NCBI GenBank assembly: GCA_027035765.1
Contig: JALVUD010000002.1
Span: 1 to 64,000, forward strand
Reading direction: 5' to 3'
DNA: 64,000 nt
Source: Campylobacteraceae bacterium
GTDB taxonomy: Bacteria > Campylobacterota > Campylobacteria > Campylobacterales > Sulfurovaceae
Shown piece by piece: positions 1-8,484 of this stretch (positions are counted from its first letter, which is position 1; every line of letters starts with the position of its first letter). The notes below the pieces were generated by a model, which was not told where the DNA came from, did no database searches, and was given only the letters and a program-made list of their open reading frames with translations. The position numbers were made by a program, and so were the translations under genes.

Positions 1-113
1 CGGTTGACCCCCAAAAGCTCACTGGTCTGGGTTGCGGTGATGTCTACGACGAAGCACCAAAGTATTTTTCGGATGCGATACAGTGAAAGTGGCCGGTTAT
101 TGGAGGTTTTCAT
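1..113 (-). CDS. IS1595-type transposase, N-terminal fragment running off the window
   Basis: Reading the minus strand from the ATG at 113 gives 37 codons open to the window edge, starting MKTSNNRPLSLYRIRKIL and continuing through a segment ending ATQTSELLGVNR. A short basic N-terminus followed by a helix-turn-helix of the kind 'TQxSELxGVNRNT' is typical of IS1595-family transposases, which move DNA by a DDE mechanism. Only the N-terminus is visible, so the catalytic core cannot be checked and I cannot say whether the element is intact. Confidence 0.6.
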   Translation of the reverse strand, partial: MKTSNNRPLSLYRIRKILWCFVVDITATQTSELLGVN

Positions 114-165
114 TACTCTATTCTAGCGTTTTGCTAGTCTAGAGCCTTTCATTATAGCACCCTGC
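114..165 (-). promoter_or_regulatory. Probable insertion-sequence end with transposase promoter
   Basis: On the minus strand a TATAAT box (positions 156 to 151) sits about 40 bases upstream of the transposase start. It is followed by an imperfect hairpin (ctagactagc / gctagaatag). Promoters embedded in the terminal inverted repeat are usual for insertion sequences, so the element probably ends near 160-165. The matching end lies outside the window. Confidence 0.4.
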
Positions 166-289
166 ACGTTTCTCCAATTCGATCAGGAAACAAATTCCTA
201 TCCCCTTTGGAAATGGGAACAGGATGAAATACTCGGTATCCCTCTAGAAGCTCCTTCTCCGGTACTCCGGCGGATATTATCCTAACATT

Positions 290-335
290 GAGGCAGGGCT
301 TCAGCCCTGCATTGCGGGACTGAAGCCCCGCCTCC
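290..335. repeat. Dispersed double palindrome (GGCGGGGCTTCAGTCCCGC family), copy 1
   Basis: Two adjacent small palindromes, one built on gcagggcttcagccctgc and one on gcgggactgaagccccgc, together form a larger inverted repeat starting gaggc and ending gcctcc. A second copy with the same layout is at 38614-38662. It resembles a REP/BIME-type extragenic element. The rest of 166-443 holds no gene I can support. Confidence 0.7.
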
Positions 336-443
336 TATAGGAAAAACCATGCCGGTTGATATAATTACGAACAGGATCCACCGTTTTACATACATTACAC
401 AGTCGATACGCTACGATACGCCATCTCATTTCAGGAACCTATC

Positions 444-854
444 ATGAAAAAAATCTTGCTGATCCTCACCGTGATGACTCTCGCCATCCAGGCCGGTTTT
501 CAGTCTATCGATGCCAAAACCCTTCAGAAAATGCAGGCCGAAGGCATCCCGGTCATCGATATCCGCACCCCGGCCGAATGGCGGGAACGGGGCATCATCA
601 AAGGAGCGCACCTGATGATGTTCTTCGATGAACAGGGACGCCCCCATGTCCGGGAGTGGCTGGAGAAGTTCACTCAGATCGTCAAAGACAAAAAGAGCCC
701 CTTCATCCTCTACTGCGCCCACGCCAATCGGAGCAAAGCCGTCGGTCAATGGCTCAGCAAAAAACTGGGCTACGAAAAGGTCTATGAGCTGAAAGGGGGA
801 ATCGAATACGGATGGCGGGAGCTGAACATGCCGGTGGAACGGCTGGGGAGTTAG
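444..854 (+). CDS. Secreted single-domain rhodanese-like sulfurtransferase
   Basis: 136 residues. Residues 1-18 form a short signal peptide (MKK then hydrophobic), so the protein is probably periplasmic. The rest is one rhodanese domain: the 'VIDIRTPAEWRERGIIKGA' strand-loop at about 37-55 and an active-site loop CAHANRS with the presumed catalytic Cys at residue 91, followed by 'LKGGIEYGW'. Such proteins carry a persulfide on that Cys and shuttle sulfane sulfur, which fits a sulfur-oxidising lifestyle. The substrate is unknown. The gene stands alone. Its TAG stop lies inside a 7-base repeat array (gagttag). Confidence 0.85.
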   Translation: MKKILLILTVMTLAIQAGFQSIDAKTLQKMQAEGIPVIDIRTPAEWRERGIIKGAHLMMFFDEQGRPHVREWLEKFTQIVKDKKSPFILYCAHANRSKAVGQWLSKKLGYEKVYELKGGIEYGWRELNMPVERLGS

Positions 855-873
855 GAGTTAGGAGTTAGGAGTT
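848..873. repeat. 7-base tandem array (gagttag)
   Basis: About 3.7 copies of gagttag. The array begins within the last codons of the rhodanese gene and supplies its TAG stop. Confidence 0.85.
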
Positions 874-904
874 TATACTACCTGATAAATATTGTCAAAC
901 AGCT

Positions 905-939
905 CCATCTTCCATCTTCCATCTTCCATCTTCCATCCA
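905..939. repeat. 7-base tandem array (ccatctt)
   Basis: Five copies of ccatctt, abutting the 3' end of the LysR gene that follows on the minus strand. Confidence 0.85.
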
Positions 940-940
940 C

Positions 941-1843
941 TCAGCACTTTCCCGAGAGAATGAAATCCACCGTATTGTTGACGTAGGCGTTGTGCTTGTT
1001 GTCTTTGTGGTAGACAATGTAGAACTTGCGCATCATCGTATAGCCCTGAAGCCGTCCCTCATAGAGAGTGCCGTTCTGCACTTCGTCGGCGATAGCATAA
1101 TGCGAAACAATAGAGACCGTGGGGTGTTTGGTGTCTTTTTTGCTTTTCTTGATCGTCTGAAGGACCGCCGTGGTATTGGAGACCTCCGAAAGGACGTTGA
1201 AATCCCGGCAGCGAACTCCCAACTCTTCAAAGACCTCCTGAACCACCATCCGGGTCTGGCTCCCCTCTTCGCGGCAGACCCATTTGAACTCGTAGAGATC
1301 CTCGGGGCGCAGAACCTTGGGGATCGGAACGTTGCTAAAGACCACCAGCTCATCGTCACGCCACTCCCTGACAATCAGATCATCATCGGCCACATGAGCT
1401 TCGATCAGTCCCAAATCGATCTTGTGGTTTTTGATCTCCTCCACAATTTTCCTGCTCACTTCAACGATCAGTTTGACGTCGTTGTTGATCACCTCTTTCA
1501 GTGTGTTGAGGCACTCTCCCGGGAGCACATAGTTTCCGATGGTGAAGGAGGTTCCCAGCCTGAAAGTGATTTTCTTATTGATGATTTTGAGGATATCTCC
1601 TTCGGCTTCATGGATGCATTTTTCAAGCCTTACGGCGACTTTGTAGAGCTCCTCTCCGGCATTGGTGAGGCGAATCCCGTTCTTTTTACGCTCGATCACC
1701 TTGGTATCCAGATAGCTCTCTATAAACTTGATCTGCTGGGTCACCGCCGGCTGTGAAATCCCCAGTTTGGCCGAAGCGCGGGAGAAACTCCGCTCCCGAA
1801 CCACCGTCAGAAATGTTTCCAGTTTCGTGAAATCCTTAAGCAT
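941..1843 (-). CDS. LysR-family transcriptional regulator
   Basis: 300 residues from the chosen start. The N-terminal winged helix-turn-helix is clear: 'FLTVVRERSFSRASAKLGIS' then 'QPAVTQQIKFIESYLDTKV' (about residues 8-46), followed by a type 2 periplasmic-binding-fold effector domain. The ATG at 1843 is chosen because aggaggca precedes it directly. An upstream in-frame start at 1918 has no ribosome binding site and adds 25 residues not expected in the family. The effector and targets are unknown. It is not obviously divergent with a metabolic gene; the next gene upstream is a helicase 230 bases away. Confidence 0.9.
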   Translation of the reverse strand: MLKDFTKLETFLTVVRERSFSRASAKLGISQPAVTQQIKFIESYLDTKVIERKKNGIRLTNAGEELYKVAVRLEKCIHEAEGDILKIINKKITFRLGTSFTIGNYVLPGECLNTLKEVINNDVKLIVEVSRKIVEEIKNHKIDLGLIEAHVADDDLIVREWRDDELVVFSNVPIPKVLRPEDLYEFKWVCREEGSQTRMVVQEVFEELGVRCRDFNVLSEVSNTTAVLQTIKKSKKDTKHPTVSIVSHYAIADEVQNGTLYEGRLQGYTMMRKFYIVYHKDNKHNAYVNNTVDFILSGKC

Positions 1844-2022
1844 TGCCTCCTGCTCCTCCCGCTTCCATGAAATTAAATGTTTATCGATACATATTAACAT
1901 TCTAACGAATATAAGCATAAGGCAAACTTATTGACACTTCCATTTTATATTTATCATGAATTATCAGCTGCGGAATAGATTCATTTGAGGGAACCCGACG
2001 GAAGAGTTTAAACCTTAGAAGC

Positions 2023-2028
2023 TATAAT
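2023..2028 (+). promoter_or_regulatory. Promoter -10 box of the helicase gene
   Basis: TATAAT 45 bases before the helicase start, preceded by an AT-rich stretch but no recognisable -35, as expected for RpoD promoters in this phylum. Confidence 0.55.
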
Positions 2029-2072
2029 ATTTTTAATTTAAAGCAAAACTGTTCAGGAAGAGGAAGCGATCC

Positions 2073-4130
2073 ATGTTAGAGGAACTCAACGACAGTCAAC
2101 GGGAAGCGGCAACCCATATCGATGGACCGCTGCTGATCCTCGCCGGGGCAGGCAGCGGCAAGACCAAGACCCTCACCACCCGGCTGGCCTATCTGCTGGG
2201 AGAGGTGGGAATCGATCCGGCCAACACCCTGACCCTCACCTTCACCAACAAAGCCGCCTCCGAGATGCGGGACCGGGCGCTCCGTCTCATCGGTGACCGG
2301 GCCGCCTATCCTCCTCTGCTGTGCACTTTCCACAAATTCGGGCTCCTCTTCCTGAAATTCCATATCGACCGGCTGGAGCGGGACAACAACTTCGTCATTA
2401 TCGACAGCGACGACAAGAAACGCCTCGTCCGATCCCTGGCCAAAGATCTCAAAATCGACCTCAACCTCTCCTTCCTGGCCAGTGAGATCTCCAAATACAA
2501 AAACACGCTCCTGTCCCCCGAGGAGGTGATCGCCAAAGCGGAGCTCCCCGATTACAAAAAGGCGGCACTTCTCTATCAGCGCTACCAGGAGAATATCGAA
2601 GAGAACAACCTGGTGGATTTCGACGACCTGCTGATGCTCACCCATCGGATCCTGGAGGAGAACGAAGATCTGCGCCGGGAGACCAGCCGGCGCTATCAAT
2701 ACATCATGGTCGACGAATATCAGGACACCAACGAGCTGCAGTACAAACTTCTGCGCCTGCTCTGCAGCGAGCATGACAACCTCTGTGTCGTGGGAGACGA
2801 CGATCAGAGTATCTACGGATGGCGGGGGGCCAATATCCGTAATATTCTGGAGTTCCACGAACATTTCGACAACACCCGGATCGTCAAGCTCGAGGTCAAC
2901 TACCGCTCCACTCAGCCTATCCTCGAAGCGGCCAACGCCCTCATCGAGCACAACAGCAAGCGCCTGGGGAAAAAGCTCATCAGCCATCGGGGCGAGGGGC
3001 CCGAAGTCAAACTGCTCCACTCCCTGGACGAGAGCCACGAAGCCCGTAATATCGCCCAGAAGATCCACGACCTCCTCGACGAGGGAGCCGACCCGGAGGA
3101 GATCGCCGTGCTCTACCGGATCAATGCCCTCTCCCGTTCCCTCGAGGAGGGGTTCAGCCGGGAGAACCTCCCCTTCAAGCTCATCGGCGGTATGCGTTTT
3201 TATGAACGGGCGGAGATCAAGGATATCATCAGCTATTTCCGGGTTCTGGCCAACCCGCATGACGACTTCTCCTTCCTGCGGATCGTCAACAAACCCAAAC
3301 GGGGTCTGGGCAAGACTTCCATCGACAAACTGATGCGCACGGCCCATGACCGCCGGATTTCCCTCTATCAGACCATCGAAAGCCTGAGCGAAAAGGAGTT
3401 GGCCTCCGCCATCAGTAAAAAGGCTGCCGCCACTCTCAAAGAGCTTGTCGAGACGATCCACGAACTTCAGCAGGTGAGCCGGGAATCCCTCTACAACTTC
3501 GTGGATTTCTTCGAGGAGAAGATCGGGCTCAAGGAGTACTACGGTGCCATGGTGGACGGCTTCGAGCGGATCCTCAACATCGACGAGTTCTACGGCTACC
3601 TCAGAGATTCGGTCATGAAGAACCCGGAGCTGAGCCTGGACGAGTTCCTCAACGACATCTCCCTCCAGAGCGATCAGGACGAGGTCGAAGGCAACGCCAT
3701 TACCATCATGAGCATCCACGCCGCCAAAGGGCTGGAGTTTGAGCATCTCTTCGTCATCGGGATGGAGGAGGAGTTCTTCCCCCTGCTGGGCGACGGCTGC
3801 AACATGGAGGAGGAGCGCCGCCTGGGCTACGTGGCCATCACCCGTGCCAAGACCGACCTGACGCTCTGCTACTCCGACAGCCGCTTCTACAAAGGCCGCC
3901 GCAAACAGCTGGAGAAGAGCCGCTTCCTGGGCGAAGCGGGCCTGATCCAAAACGCCAGCCTCAAAGTCACCCGAAGTGCCGAGTACAAAAAGGGCGACCT
4001 GGTCAAGCACAAGATCTTCGGCATCGGCCGGGTCCAGGCCGTCACCAAATCAGGCAAGGAGTACAAACTACGCATCAACTTCGGCGGCACCAAAAAGGAG
4101 ATCCTCAGCTCCTTCGTCCAGCCGGCGTGA
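2073..4130 (+). CDS. UvrD/PcrA/Rep-type SF1A DNA helicase
   Basis: 685 residues, an ATP-driven 3'-5' DNA helicase. Visible SF1A motifs: AGAGSGKT Walker A at 24-31, 'TLTFTNKAASEMR' (Ia), DEYQDTN Walker B around 214-220, GDDDQSIYGWRGA (III), 'VNYRST' (IV), 'SIHAAKGLEFEHLFVIGMEE' (V) and 'RLGYVAITRAKTDL' (VI). The C-terminal ~50 residues ('KGDLVKHKIFGIGRV') match the Tudor-like tail of UvrD/PcrA, which contacts RNA polymerase or DNA. The roles are nucleotide excision and mismatch repair and removal of replication barriers. The family assignment is firm; whether to call it uvrD, pcrA or rep is not settled by sequence alone. Confidence 0.93.
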   Translation: MLEELNDSQREAATHIDGPLLILAGAGSGKTKTLTTRLAYLLGEVGIDPANTLTLTFTNKAASEMRDRALRLIGDRAAYPPLLCTFHKFGLLFLKFHIDRLERDNNFVIIDSDDKKRLVRSLAKDLKIDLNLSFLASEISKYKNTLLSPEEVIAKAELPDYKKAALLYQRYQENIEENNLVDFDDLLMLTHRILEENEDLRRETSRRYQYIMVDEYQDTNELQYKLLRLLCSEHDNLCVVGDDDQSIYGWRGANIRNILEFHEHFDNTRIVKLEVNYRSTQPILEAANALIEHNSKRLGKKLISHRGEGPEVKLLHSLDESHEARNIAQKIHDLLDEGADPEEIAVLYRINALSRSLEEGFSRENLPFKLIGGMRFYERAEIKDIISYFRVLANPHDDFSFLRIVNKPKRGLGKTSIDKLMRTAHDRRISLYQTIESLSEKELASAISKKAAATLKELVETIHELQQVSRESLYNFVDFFEEKIGLKEYYGAMVDGFERILNIDEFYGYLRDSVMKNPELSLDEFLNDISLQSDQDEVEGNAITIMSIHAAKGLEFEHLFVIGMEEEFFPLLGDGCNMEEERRLGYVAITRAKTDLTLCYSDSRFYKGRRKQLEKSRFLGEAGLIQNASLKVTRSAEYKKGDLVKHKIFGIGRVQAVTKSGKEYKLRINFGGTKKEILSSFVQPA

Positions 4131-4135
4131 TCTTT

Positions 4136-4405
4136 GAGTGAGGAGTGAGGAGTTGGCGCCTTCGGCAATTTTTCGTCGTTTGAGTGAAGTCGGTAGTCGG
4201 CAGTCGGCAGTTGTTCGAAATGTGCTACGTGCTAAGTGCTACGTGTTAAGAAAATTGGTGCCTCAAAGCGGCACATACCAAAATCATTCACCCTTCACCA
4301 TTCATCATTCATCATTCACCACAAGATTCTCAATCAAAAATCGGTTACTCGTTACTAGTTACTCGTTACTAGTTCAAGAAATTCCTCACTCCTCACTCCT
4401 CACTG
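4136..4405. repeat. Cluster of six different 7-base-period arrays filling the spacer
   Basis: The whole spacer between the helicase and truB is built from heptamer arrays: gagtgag, gtcggca, gtgctac/gtgctaa, ttcatca, gttacta/gttactc and cctcact. Each has about 2.5-4 copies, separated by a few unique bases. No ORF or RNA gene is apparent. Confidence 0.85.
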
Positions 4406-4424
4406 CGCTCTATAGGAGCGCCCC

Positions 4425-5255
4425 GTGAATCGCCTCTTTGTCGTGGACAAGCCCATCTTCGTCTCCTCCAACCGTTACATGAACGTCATCAAGCGGCAAT
4501 ACGGCACCAAAAAGGTGGGCTTCTCCGGGACCCTCGATCCCTTCGCCACCGGCTGCCTTATCGTCGCCACGGGGCAGTACACCAGACTCTTCCAATACCT
4601 GGCCAAAACGCCCAAGACCTACCGGGCCACCCTCTGGCTGGGAGCCGAATCGGCCAGTCTCGATATCGAAAATATCCTGAGCATCCGCGATGTTCCCAAA
4701 GTCGAGGAAGCAAAGCTCCGGGAGATCCTCGCCTCCCTGGAGGGGGAACTGGAGTATCTGCCCCCCAAATACAGCGCCAAAAAGATCGCCGGAGAACGGG
4801 CCTACGATGTGATGCGCCGGGGCGGAGATATCGAACTGCCCACGGTCCGCTCGACGATCCATGAGCTCAAACTGCTTCACTACCAACACCCCTTCATCAC
4901 CTTCGAAGCGACCGTAAGCGAAGGCACCTACATCCGCAGCCTGGGAGCGATGATCGCTGAAGCCCTGGACCTCCCCGGGACCCTCAGCAGTCTCCGACGC
5001 CTCCGGGAAGGAAAGTTCCGGATCGGCAAGCAGGAGCCCCTCGATCCCCTCGACTACCTGGCCCTGCCCAAAAACCGCTACTTCGGCGATCCCGAGTGGC
5101 TGGAGCTTGGCAAAAAGCTCCAACATCGCTTTTTTGAAAAACAGGAAGAGGGCCTCTATGTGGTCGAGACCGACGAGTTCTTCAGTATCCTGGAGTTCAA
5201 AGAGGATGAAATAAAGTACCGACTCAATCGGATCGAAAGGTTTAAAGGGAAATGA
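4425..5255 (+). CDS. truB: tRNA pseudouridine(55) synthase TruB
   Basis: 276 residues starting with GTG. TruB isomerises U55 in the T-loop of tRNAs. The N-terminal catalytic domain shows 'KKVGFSGTLDPFATGCL', with the catalytic Asp at about residue 38, and 'KTYRATLWLG'; the later 'SEGTYIRSLGAMIAEALDLP' is the conserved motif III. Length is normal for the Campylobacterota form. It overlaps ispE by 4 bases (ATGA type), so the two are probably translated together. No strong Shine-Dalgarno is visible before the GTG; 'taggagc' lies 9-15 bases upstream. Confidence 0.95.
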   Translation: MNRLFVVDKPIFVSSNRYMNVIKRQYGTKKVGFSGTLDPFATGCLIVATGQYTRLFQYLAKTPKTYRATLWLGAESASLDIENILSIRDVPKVEEAKLREILASLEGELEYLPPKYSAKKIAGERAYDVMRRGGDIELPTVRSTIHELKLLHYQHPFITFEATVSEGTYIRSLGAMIAEALDLPGTLSSLRRLREGKFRIGKQEPLDPLDYLALPKNRYFGDPEWLELGKKLQHRFFEKQEEGLYVVETDEFFSILEFKEDEIKYRLNRIERFKGK

Positions 5256-6028
5256 TGATGAAAATCACTGCCCCTGCCAAAGTCAACATCTTCCTCAAGA
5301 TCACCGGACACAAAGAGGGCTACCACACCCTCCTCTCCCGTTTCATGCAGGTGACGGATCTCTACGACACGATCCGTTTCGTCCCCTGTGAATGCGACAC
5401 TTTCACCATCGAAGGATGCCCGGGAGTCCCCAGAGAGTCCAATACCATCTATCGAGCCTGGAAAGCTCTCAACGAAGCCACTGGGGATCTGGATCTACTG
5501 GAGTTTTTCTATCACCACAAGGTGGTGGTGGAGAAACGCATCCCTTCCCAGGCCGGCCTGGGAGGCGGCAGCTCCGATGCTGCGGCTTTCATGCGCCTGG
5601 CAAAGCAGGTCTGCGATCTGAAGCTCTCCACCGACGAACTGGCCCGGATCGGCTCGACCATAGGAGCCGATATCCCCTTTTTCATCTACGACTGCCCCAG
5701 CGCCAACGTCTCGGGTTTCGGAGAGATCGTGGAACCTTTCGACGAGGAGCCTCTGGCGTTGGAGATCGAGACACCCCCCGTCGCCTGTGACACCGCTGCG
5801 GTTTACAGAGTCTTCAAAGAGCGCTTCCTCTCCGACATCGATCCCCTCTCCTTCCTCGGCTGGGAACGGATCCCCTCCACCCGACTCCTGGAACGCATCG
5901 CCGAGCCGGAAAAACTCAACGACCTCTACCCCGCCGCCCTGCTGGCCTGCCCCAGGCTCCGTGACTACGCCCGACCCGGCTGGTTCTTCAGCGGCAGCGG
6001 GAGCAGCTTTTTCAAAATGAGGAGTTGA
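5252..6028 (+). CDS. ispE: 4-diphosphocytidyl-2-C-methyl-D-erythritol kinase
   Basis: 258 residues. IspE is a GHMP kinase that phosphorylates CDP-methylerythritol in the MEP isoprenoid pathway. It shows the opening 'ITAPAKVNIFLKITG', the ATP-binding glycine loop PSQAGLGGGSSDAA at about 98-111, and a C-terminal 'GSGSSFF' (GHMP motif 3). Three consecutive ATGs (5252, 5255, 5258) could start it. 'aaaggga' upstream suits the third best by spacing; the first gives the overlap with truB. A perfect 7-base-stem hairpin (cggaagc/gcttccg, 6031-6047) follows the stop without a T-tract. Confidence 0.95.
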   Translation: MMMKITAPAKVNIFLKITGHKEGYHTLLSRFMQVTDLYDTIRFVPCECDTFTIEGCPGVPRESNTIYRAWKALNEATGDLDLLEFFYHHKVVVEKRIPSQAGLGGGSSDAAAFMRLAKQVCDLKLSTDELARIGSTIGADIPFFIYDCPSANVSGFGEIVEPFDEEPLALEIETPPVACDTAAVYRVFKERFLSDIDPLSFLGWERIPSTRLLERIAEPEKLNDLYPAALLACPRLRDYARPGWFFSGSGSSFFKMRS

Positions 6029-6049
6029 AACGGAAGCTTTGCTTCCGTA

Positions 6050-6130
6050 TGGTGAATGGTGAATGATGAATGATGAATGATTTCGGTATGCGCCGCTTCG
6101 CAACGCTTCTATTCAAACGACAAACGACGG
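6050..6130. repeat. 7-base arrays (tgaatga; caaacga)
   Basis: About four copies of tgaatga/tgaatgg at 6050-6080 and just over two of caaacga at 6114-6130, in the spacer between ispE and smpB. Confidence 0.8.
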
Positions 6131-6185
6131 AAAAAACCCAATAAGCAATCTACCGATTACGACGCCGAAGGCGTCACTCTCCTGC

Positions 6186-6191
6186 TATAAT
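6186..6191 (+). promoter_or_regulatory. Promoter -10 box of smpB
   Basis: TATAAT 35 bases before the smpB ATG; no clear -35. Confidence 0.5.
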
Positions 6192-6225
6192 TCCACCACA
6201 AACCCCAAAGAGTGAAAGCGGACCC

Positions 6226-6687
6226 ATGGCCATCAAAATCATCGCCCAAAACAAAAAAGCCAGACATGAATATGAAATCCTGGAGAAGTACGAAGCCGGG
6301 ATCGAGCTCCAGGGCAGCGAGGTCAAAGCGCTGCGCCAGGGGCGGGTCAATCTCAACGACGCCTACTGCCGCTTCATCAAAGGCGAACTCTGGCTCCTCA
6401 ACGCACATATCGGCCACCTGGAGACCGCCAACCGCCACTTCGCCCGGGAAGAACGGGCCCCACGTAAACTGCTGCTACATAAAAAGCAGCTCCACTCACT
6501 CTACGGCAAAGTCAACAAAGAGGGGCTCACCATCGTCCCCTTGATGCTCTACTTCAACGAACGCAACCGGGCCAAACTCTCCATCGCCCTGGCCAAAGGG
6601 AAAAAACTCCACGACAAACGCGAAACCCTCAAACGCCGCACTCTCGACCGTGAAGCGGCCCAGGCGATGAAGAATCGGGGACTTTGA
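6226..6687 (+). CDS. smpB: SsrA-binding protein SmpB
   Basis: 153 residues. SmpB binds tmRNA and delivers it to stalled ribosomes for trans-translation. The sequence is canonical: 'NKKARHEYEILEKYEAGIEL' near the N-terminus, 'GSEVKALRQGRVNLNDAY', 'PRKLLLHKKQLHSL', and the basic tail 'GKKLHDKRETLKRRTLDREA' that enters the decoding centre. The tmRNA gene itself is not in this window. The gene is monocistronic; the next gene converges from the minus strand 10 bases away. Confidence 0.97.
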   Translation: MAIKIIAQNKKARHEYEILEKYEAGIELQGSEVKALRQGRVNLNDAYCRFIKGELWLLNAHIGHLETANRHFAREERAPRKLLLHKKQLHSLYGKVNKEGLTIVPLMLYFNERNRAKLSIALAKGKKLHDKRETLKRRTLDREAAQAMKNRGL

Positions 6688-6697
6688 TAGCAAACAC

Positions 6698-7282
6698 TTA
6701 TTGAATTTTGTTGCGCCGCAGTTCCTCACGCACCTTGCGGTAGAGGGCTTTGAGCCGGTGTAGGAGACCGCCTTCTCCGGCGGGAAGAAAGGCTTTGATC
6801 TTCTGCCAGATTCGGCGAAGGTCCGCCTTAAGACGATGAACCGCCTCCATGCTCTTGCAGTAGATTTCCCGGGATTTGAGCCAGGCGAGGAATGCCAGGA
6901 TTTTCTCGTAGGCCCAGGCGAACCAGGCAAAAGAGAGAAGCTGTTCGCGACTGACACCGAAGAGCCAGAAAGTAAAAGCGGCGATGGGGATCTTGAGCCC
7001 GTAGAGCAGGAGACCCGGCAGGAGCATCCCCTGGACGATCAAAACCCCCGCCGTCACCCCCGCCAGCTCCACTCCGCCGAAGAGCAGGACAAAAAGTACC
7101 AGGATCAGATAGCGGTTCATCCTCTGAACGGCACGCTCCAGTGCCTGCAGGAGCCGCAGTGAGCGCAGATACTCTCCGACAGGAACCGCAATCCCTTCCC
7201 AGATGAACTCCTCGAAAACGATAAAGAGAAAGACCAGGAGATACTGGATCGGCAGCGTAATCCTGTAGAGAAGTTTTTTCAT
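6698..7282 (-). CDS. Conserved hypothetical membrane protein
   Basis: 194 residues with no recognised enzyme motif. Hydrophobic stretches at about 10-25 (ITLPIQYLLVFLFIVF), 58-80 and 82-105 suggest two or three membrane segments, and the last ~70 residues are very basic and probably helical and cytoplasmic. It lies downstream of rplS on the same strand after a 153-base gap, so it may be read from the ribosomal operon or its own promoter. The 7283-7435 gap holds nothing else I can support. Confidence 0.6.
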   Translation of the reverse strand: MKKLLYRITLPIQYLLVFLFIVFEEFIWEGIAVPVGEYLRSLRLLQALERAVQRMNRYLILVLFVLLFGGVELAGVTAGVLIVQGMLLPGLLLYGLKIPIAAFTFWLFGVSREQLLSFAWFAWAYEKILAFLAWLKSREIYCKSMEAVHRLKADLRRIWQKIKAFLPAGEGGLLHRLKALYRKVREELRRNKIQ

Positions 7283-7435
7283 AGGAGTCTCTCAGTGAAG
7301 AAAAAGGATTTTGGAAATGAGAAAGTCAAGATTTTGTTTCGATTTGCTGTAGATTTGCAGGTTGTGGAGAAGGAGCTTACGAACAGTAAGTGACTGAACC
7401 GCTCCTGCAAAGATGCAGTGAAGCGGAACAAAAGA

Positions 7436-7795
7436 TTACTTTCGCCGGAGTTCTTTGATGCGGGCAGCCTTCCCCTTCCGATCACGCAGATAGAAGAGCT
7501 TGGCACGACGAACCCGGCCGCGGCGGACGACCTCGATGCTCTCGATACTCTCGGAGTAGAGGGGGAAGATCCGCTCGACACCGACGTTGTTGGCCCCCAT
7601 TTTGCGGACGGTGAAGCTTTTGCCGGTCCCTTCGCCGCGCATGGAGATGCAGACGCCCTCGAAGTTCTGGACGCGCTCTTTGTTGCCTTCTTTGATGCGG
7701 ACAGCGACACGGACAGTGTCTCCGGCACGGAAATCGGGGATATTTTTCCCTTCGACCTGGGCTTTTTCAAAGCTCTCGATGTACTTGTTTTTCAT
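7436..7795 (-). CDS. rplS: 50S ribosomal protein L19
   Basis: 119 residues. L19 sits at the 30S-50S interface. Diagnostic stretches are '[20 protein letters not shown]', '[14 protein letters not shown]', '[20 protein letters not shown]' and '[20 protein letters not shown]'. It overlaps the end of trmD by 4 bases, the usual order in rpsP-rimM-trmD-rplS operons. Confidence 0.98.
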   Translation of the reverse strand: MKNKYIESFEKAQVEGKNIPDFRAGDTVRVAVRIKEGNKERVQNFEGVCISMRGEGTGKSFTVRKMGANNVGVERIFPLYSESIESIEVVRRGRVRRAKLFYLRDRKGKAARIKELRRK

Positions 7796-8484
7796 ACTTT
7801 TGCCTTCGCTCGTTGATATAGATCGGGTCGGAAATACTTTGTTTTCGCCAAAGCCATCCGATTTTTAATGGCTGCGATTTTACTATGATTACCCTTTAGA
7901 AACTCTGAAATCGCACGCTTTCCCCGGAACTCGTCCGGCTTGGTAAAGGAGGGTGCTTCCAGGAGTGACGCTTCGAAACTCTCCTCCTCCAGAGAGGCCT
8001 GGTTGCCCAGGACATCCGGAAGGAGCCGGCTGACGGCGTCGCAGACCATCATCGCCGGCAGTTCACCTCCGGTCAGGATCGCATCCCCGACACTGAAGAC
8101 CTCGTGGGCGTGCAGCTCGATGATCCGCTCGTCGATCCCCTCATAGCGACCGGCGACCAGAACCAGATGCTTCCGCTTTGCCAGGCGTTTGGCGTCGCTT
8201 TGGCGGAAAGGCTTGGCCACGGGGGTGAGGAAGACCACATGGGCCTCGGGGGAGTCGGCTTTGAGGGCTTGCAAGGCGTCATTGAGAGGTTGGGGAGACA
8301 TGAGCATCCCCGCGCCTCCGCCGATCATCGGCTCATCTACCTTTTTGTAGCGGCTGGTGCTGTAATCCCTGGGATTGACGAAATCGACGGCGATCCGCTC
8401 CGCCTCCCGGGCCCGGCCCAGGATCGAGGCACCGAAATACCCTTCGACAATCTCGGGGAAAAGGGTGACAAAGGTAAAGCGCAT
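7792..8484 (-). CDS. trmD: tRNA (guanine37-N1)-methyltransferase
   Basis: 230 residues. TrmD methylates G37 next to the anticodon using S-adenosylmethionine bound in a trefoil knot. Seen are '[12 protein letters not shown]' at the N-terminus, the knot motif '[14 protein letters not shown]', '[15 protein letters not shown]' and '[15 protein letters not shown]'. It shares its first base with the last base of rimM and overlaps rplS by 4 bases, so the three are likely translationally coupled. Confidence 0.97.
   Translation of the reverse strand: MRFTFVTLFPEIVEGYFGASILGRAREAERIAVDFVNPRDYSTSRYKKVDEPMIGGGAGMLMSPQPLNDALQALKADSPEAHVVFLTPVAKPFRQSDAKRLAKRKHLVLVAGRYEGIDERIIELHAHEVFSVGDAILTGGELPAMMVCDAVSRLLPDVLGNQASLEEESFEASLLEAPSFTKPDEFRGKRAISEFLKGNHSKIAAIKNRMALAKTKYFRPDLYQRAKAKV

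Noticed and set aside
2076-4010. A 644-codon open frame antisense to the UvrD-type helicase gene
   Set aside because: It mirrors the helicase frame in high-GC DNA, has no binding site, and its composition (long runs of Val, Leu, Asp and Glu) is that of an antisense shadow.
4136-4405. CRISPR array in the repeat-rich spacer
   Set aside because: Units are 7 bases in direct tandem with no spacers of constant length, and no cas genes are in the window.
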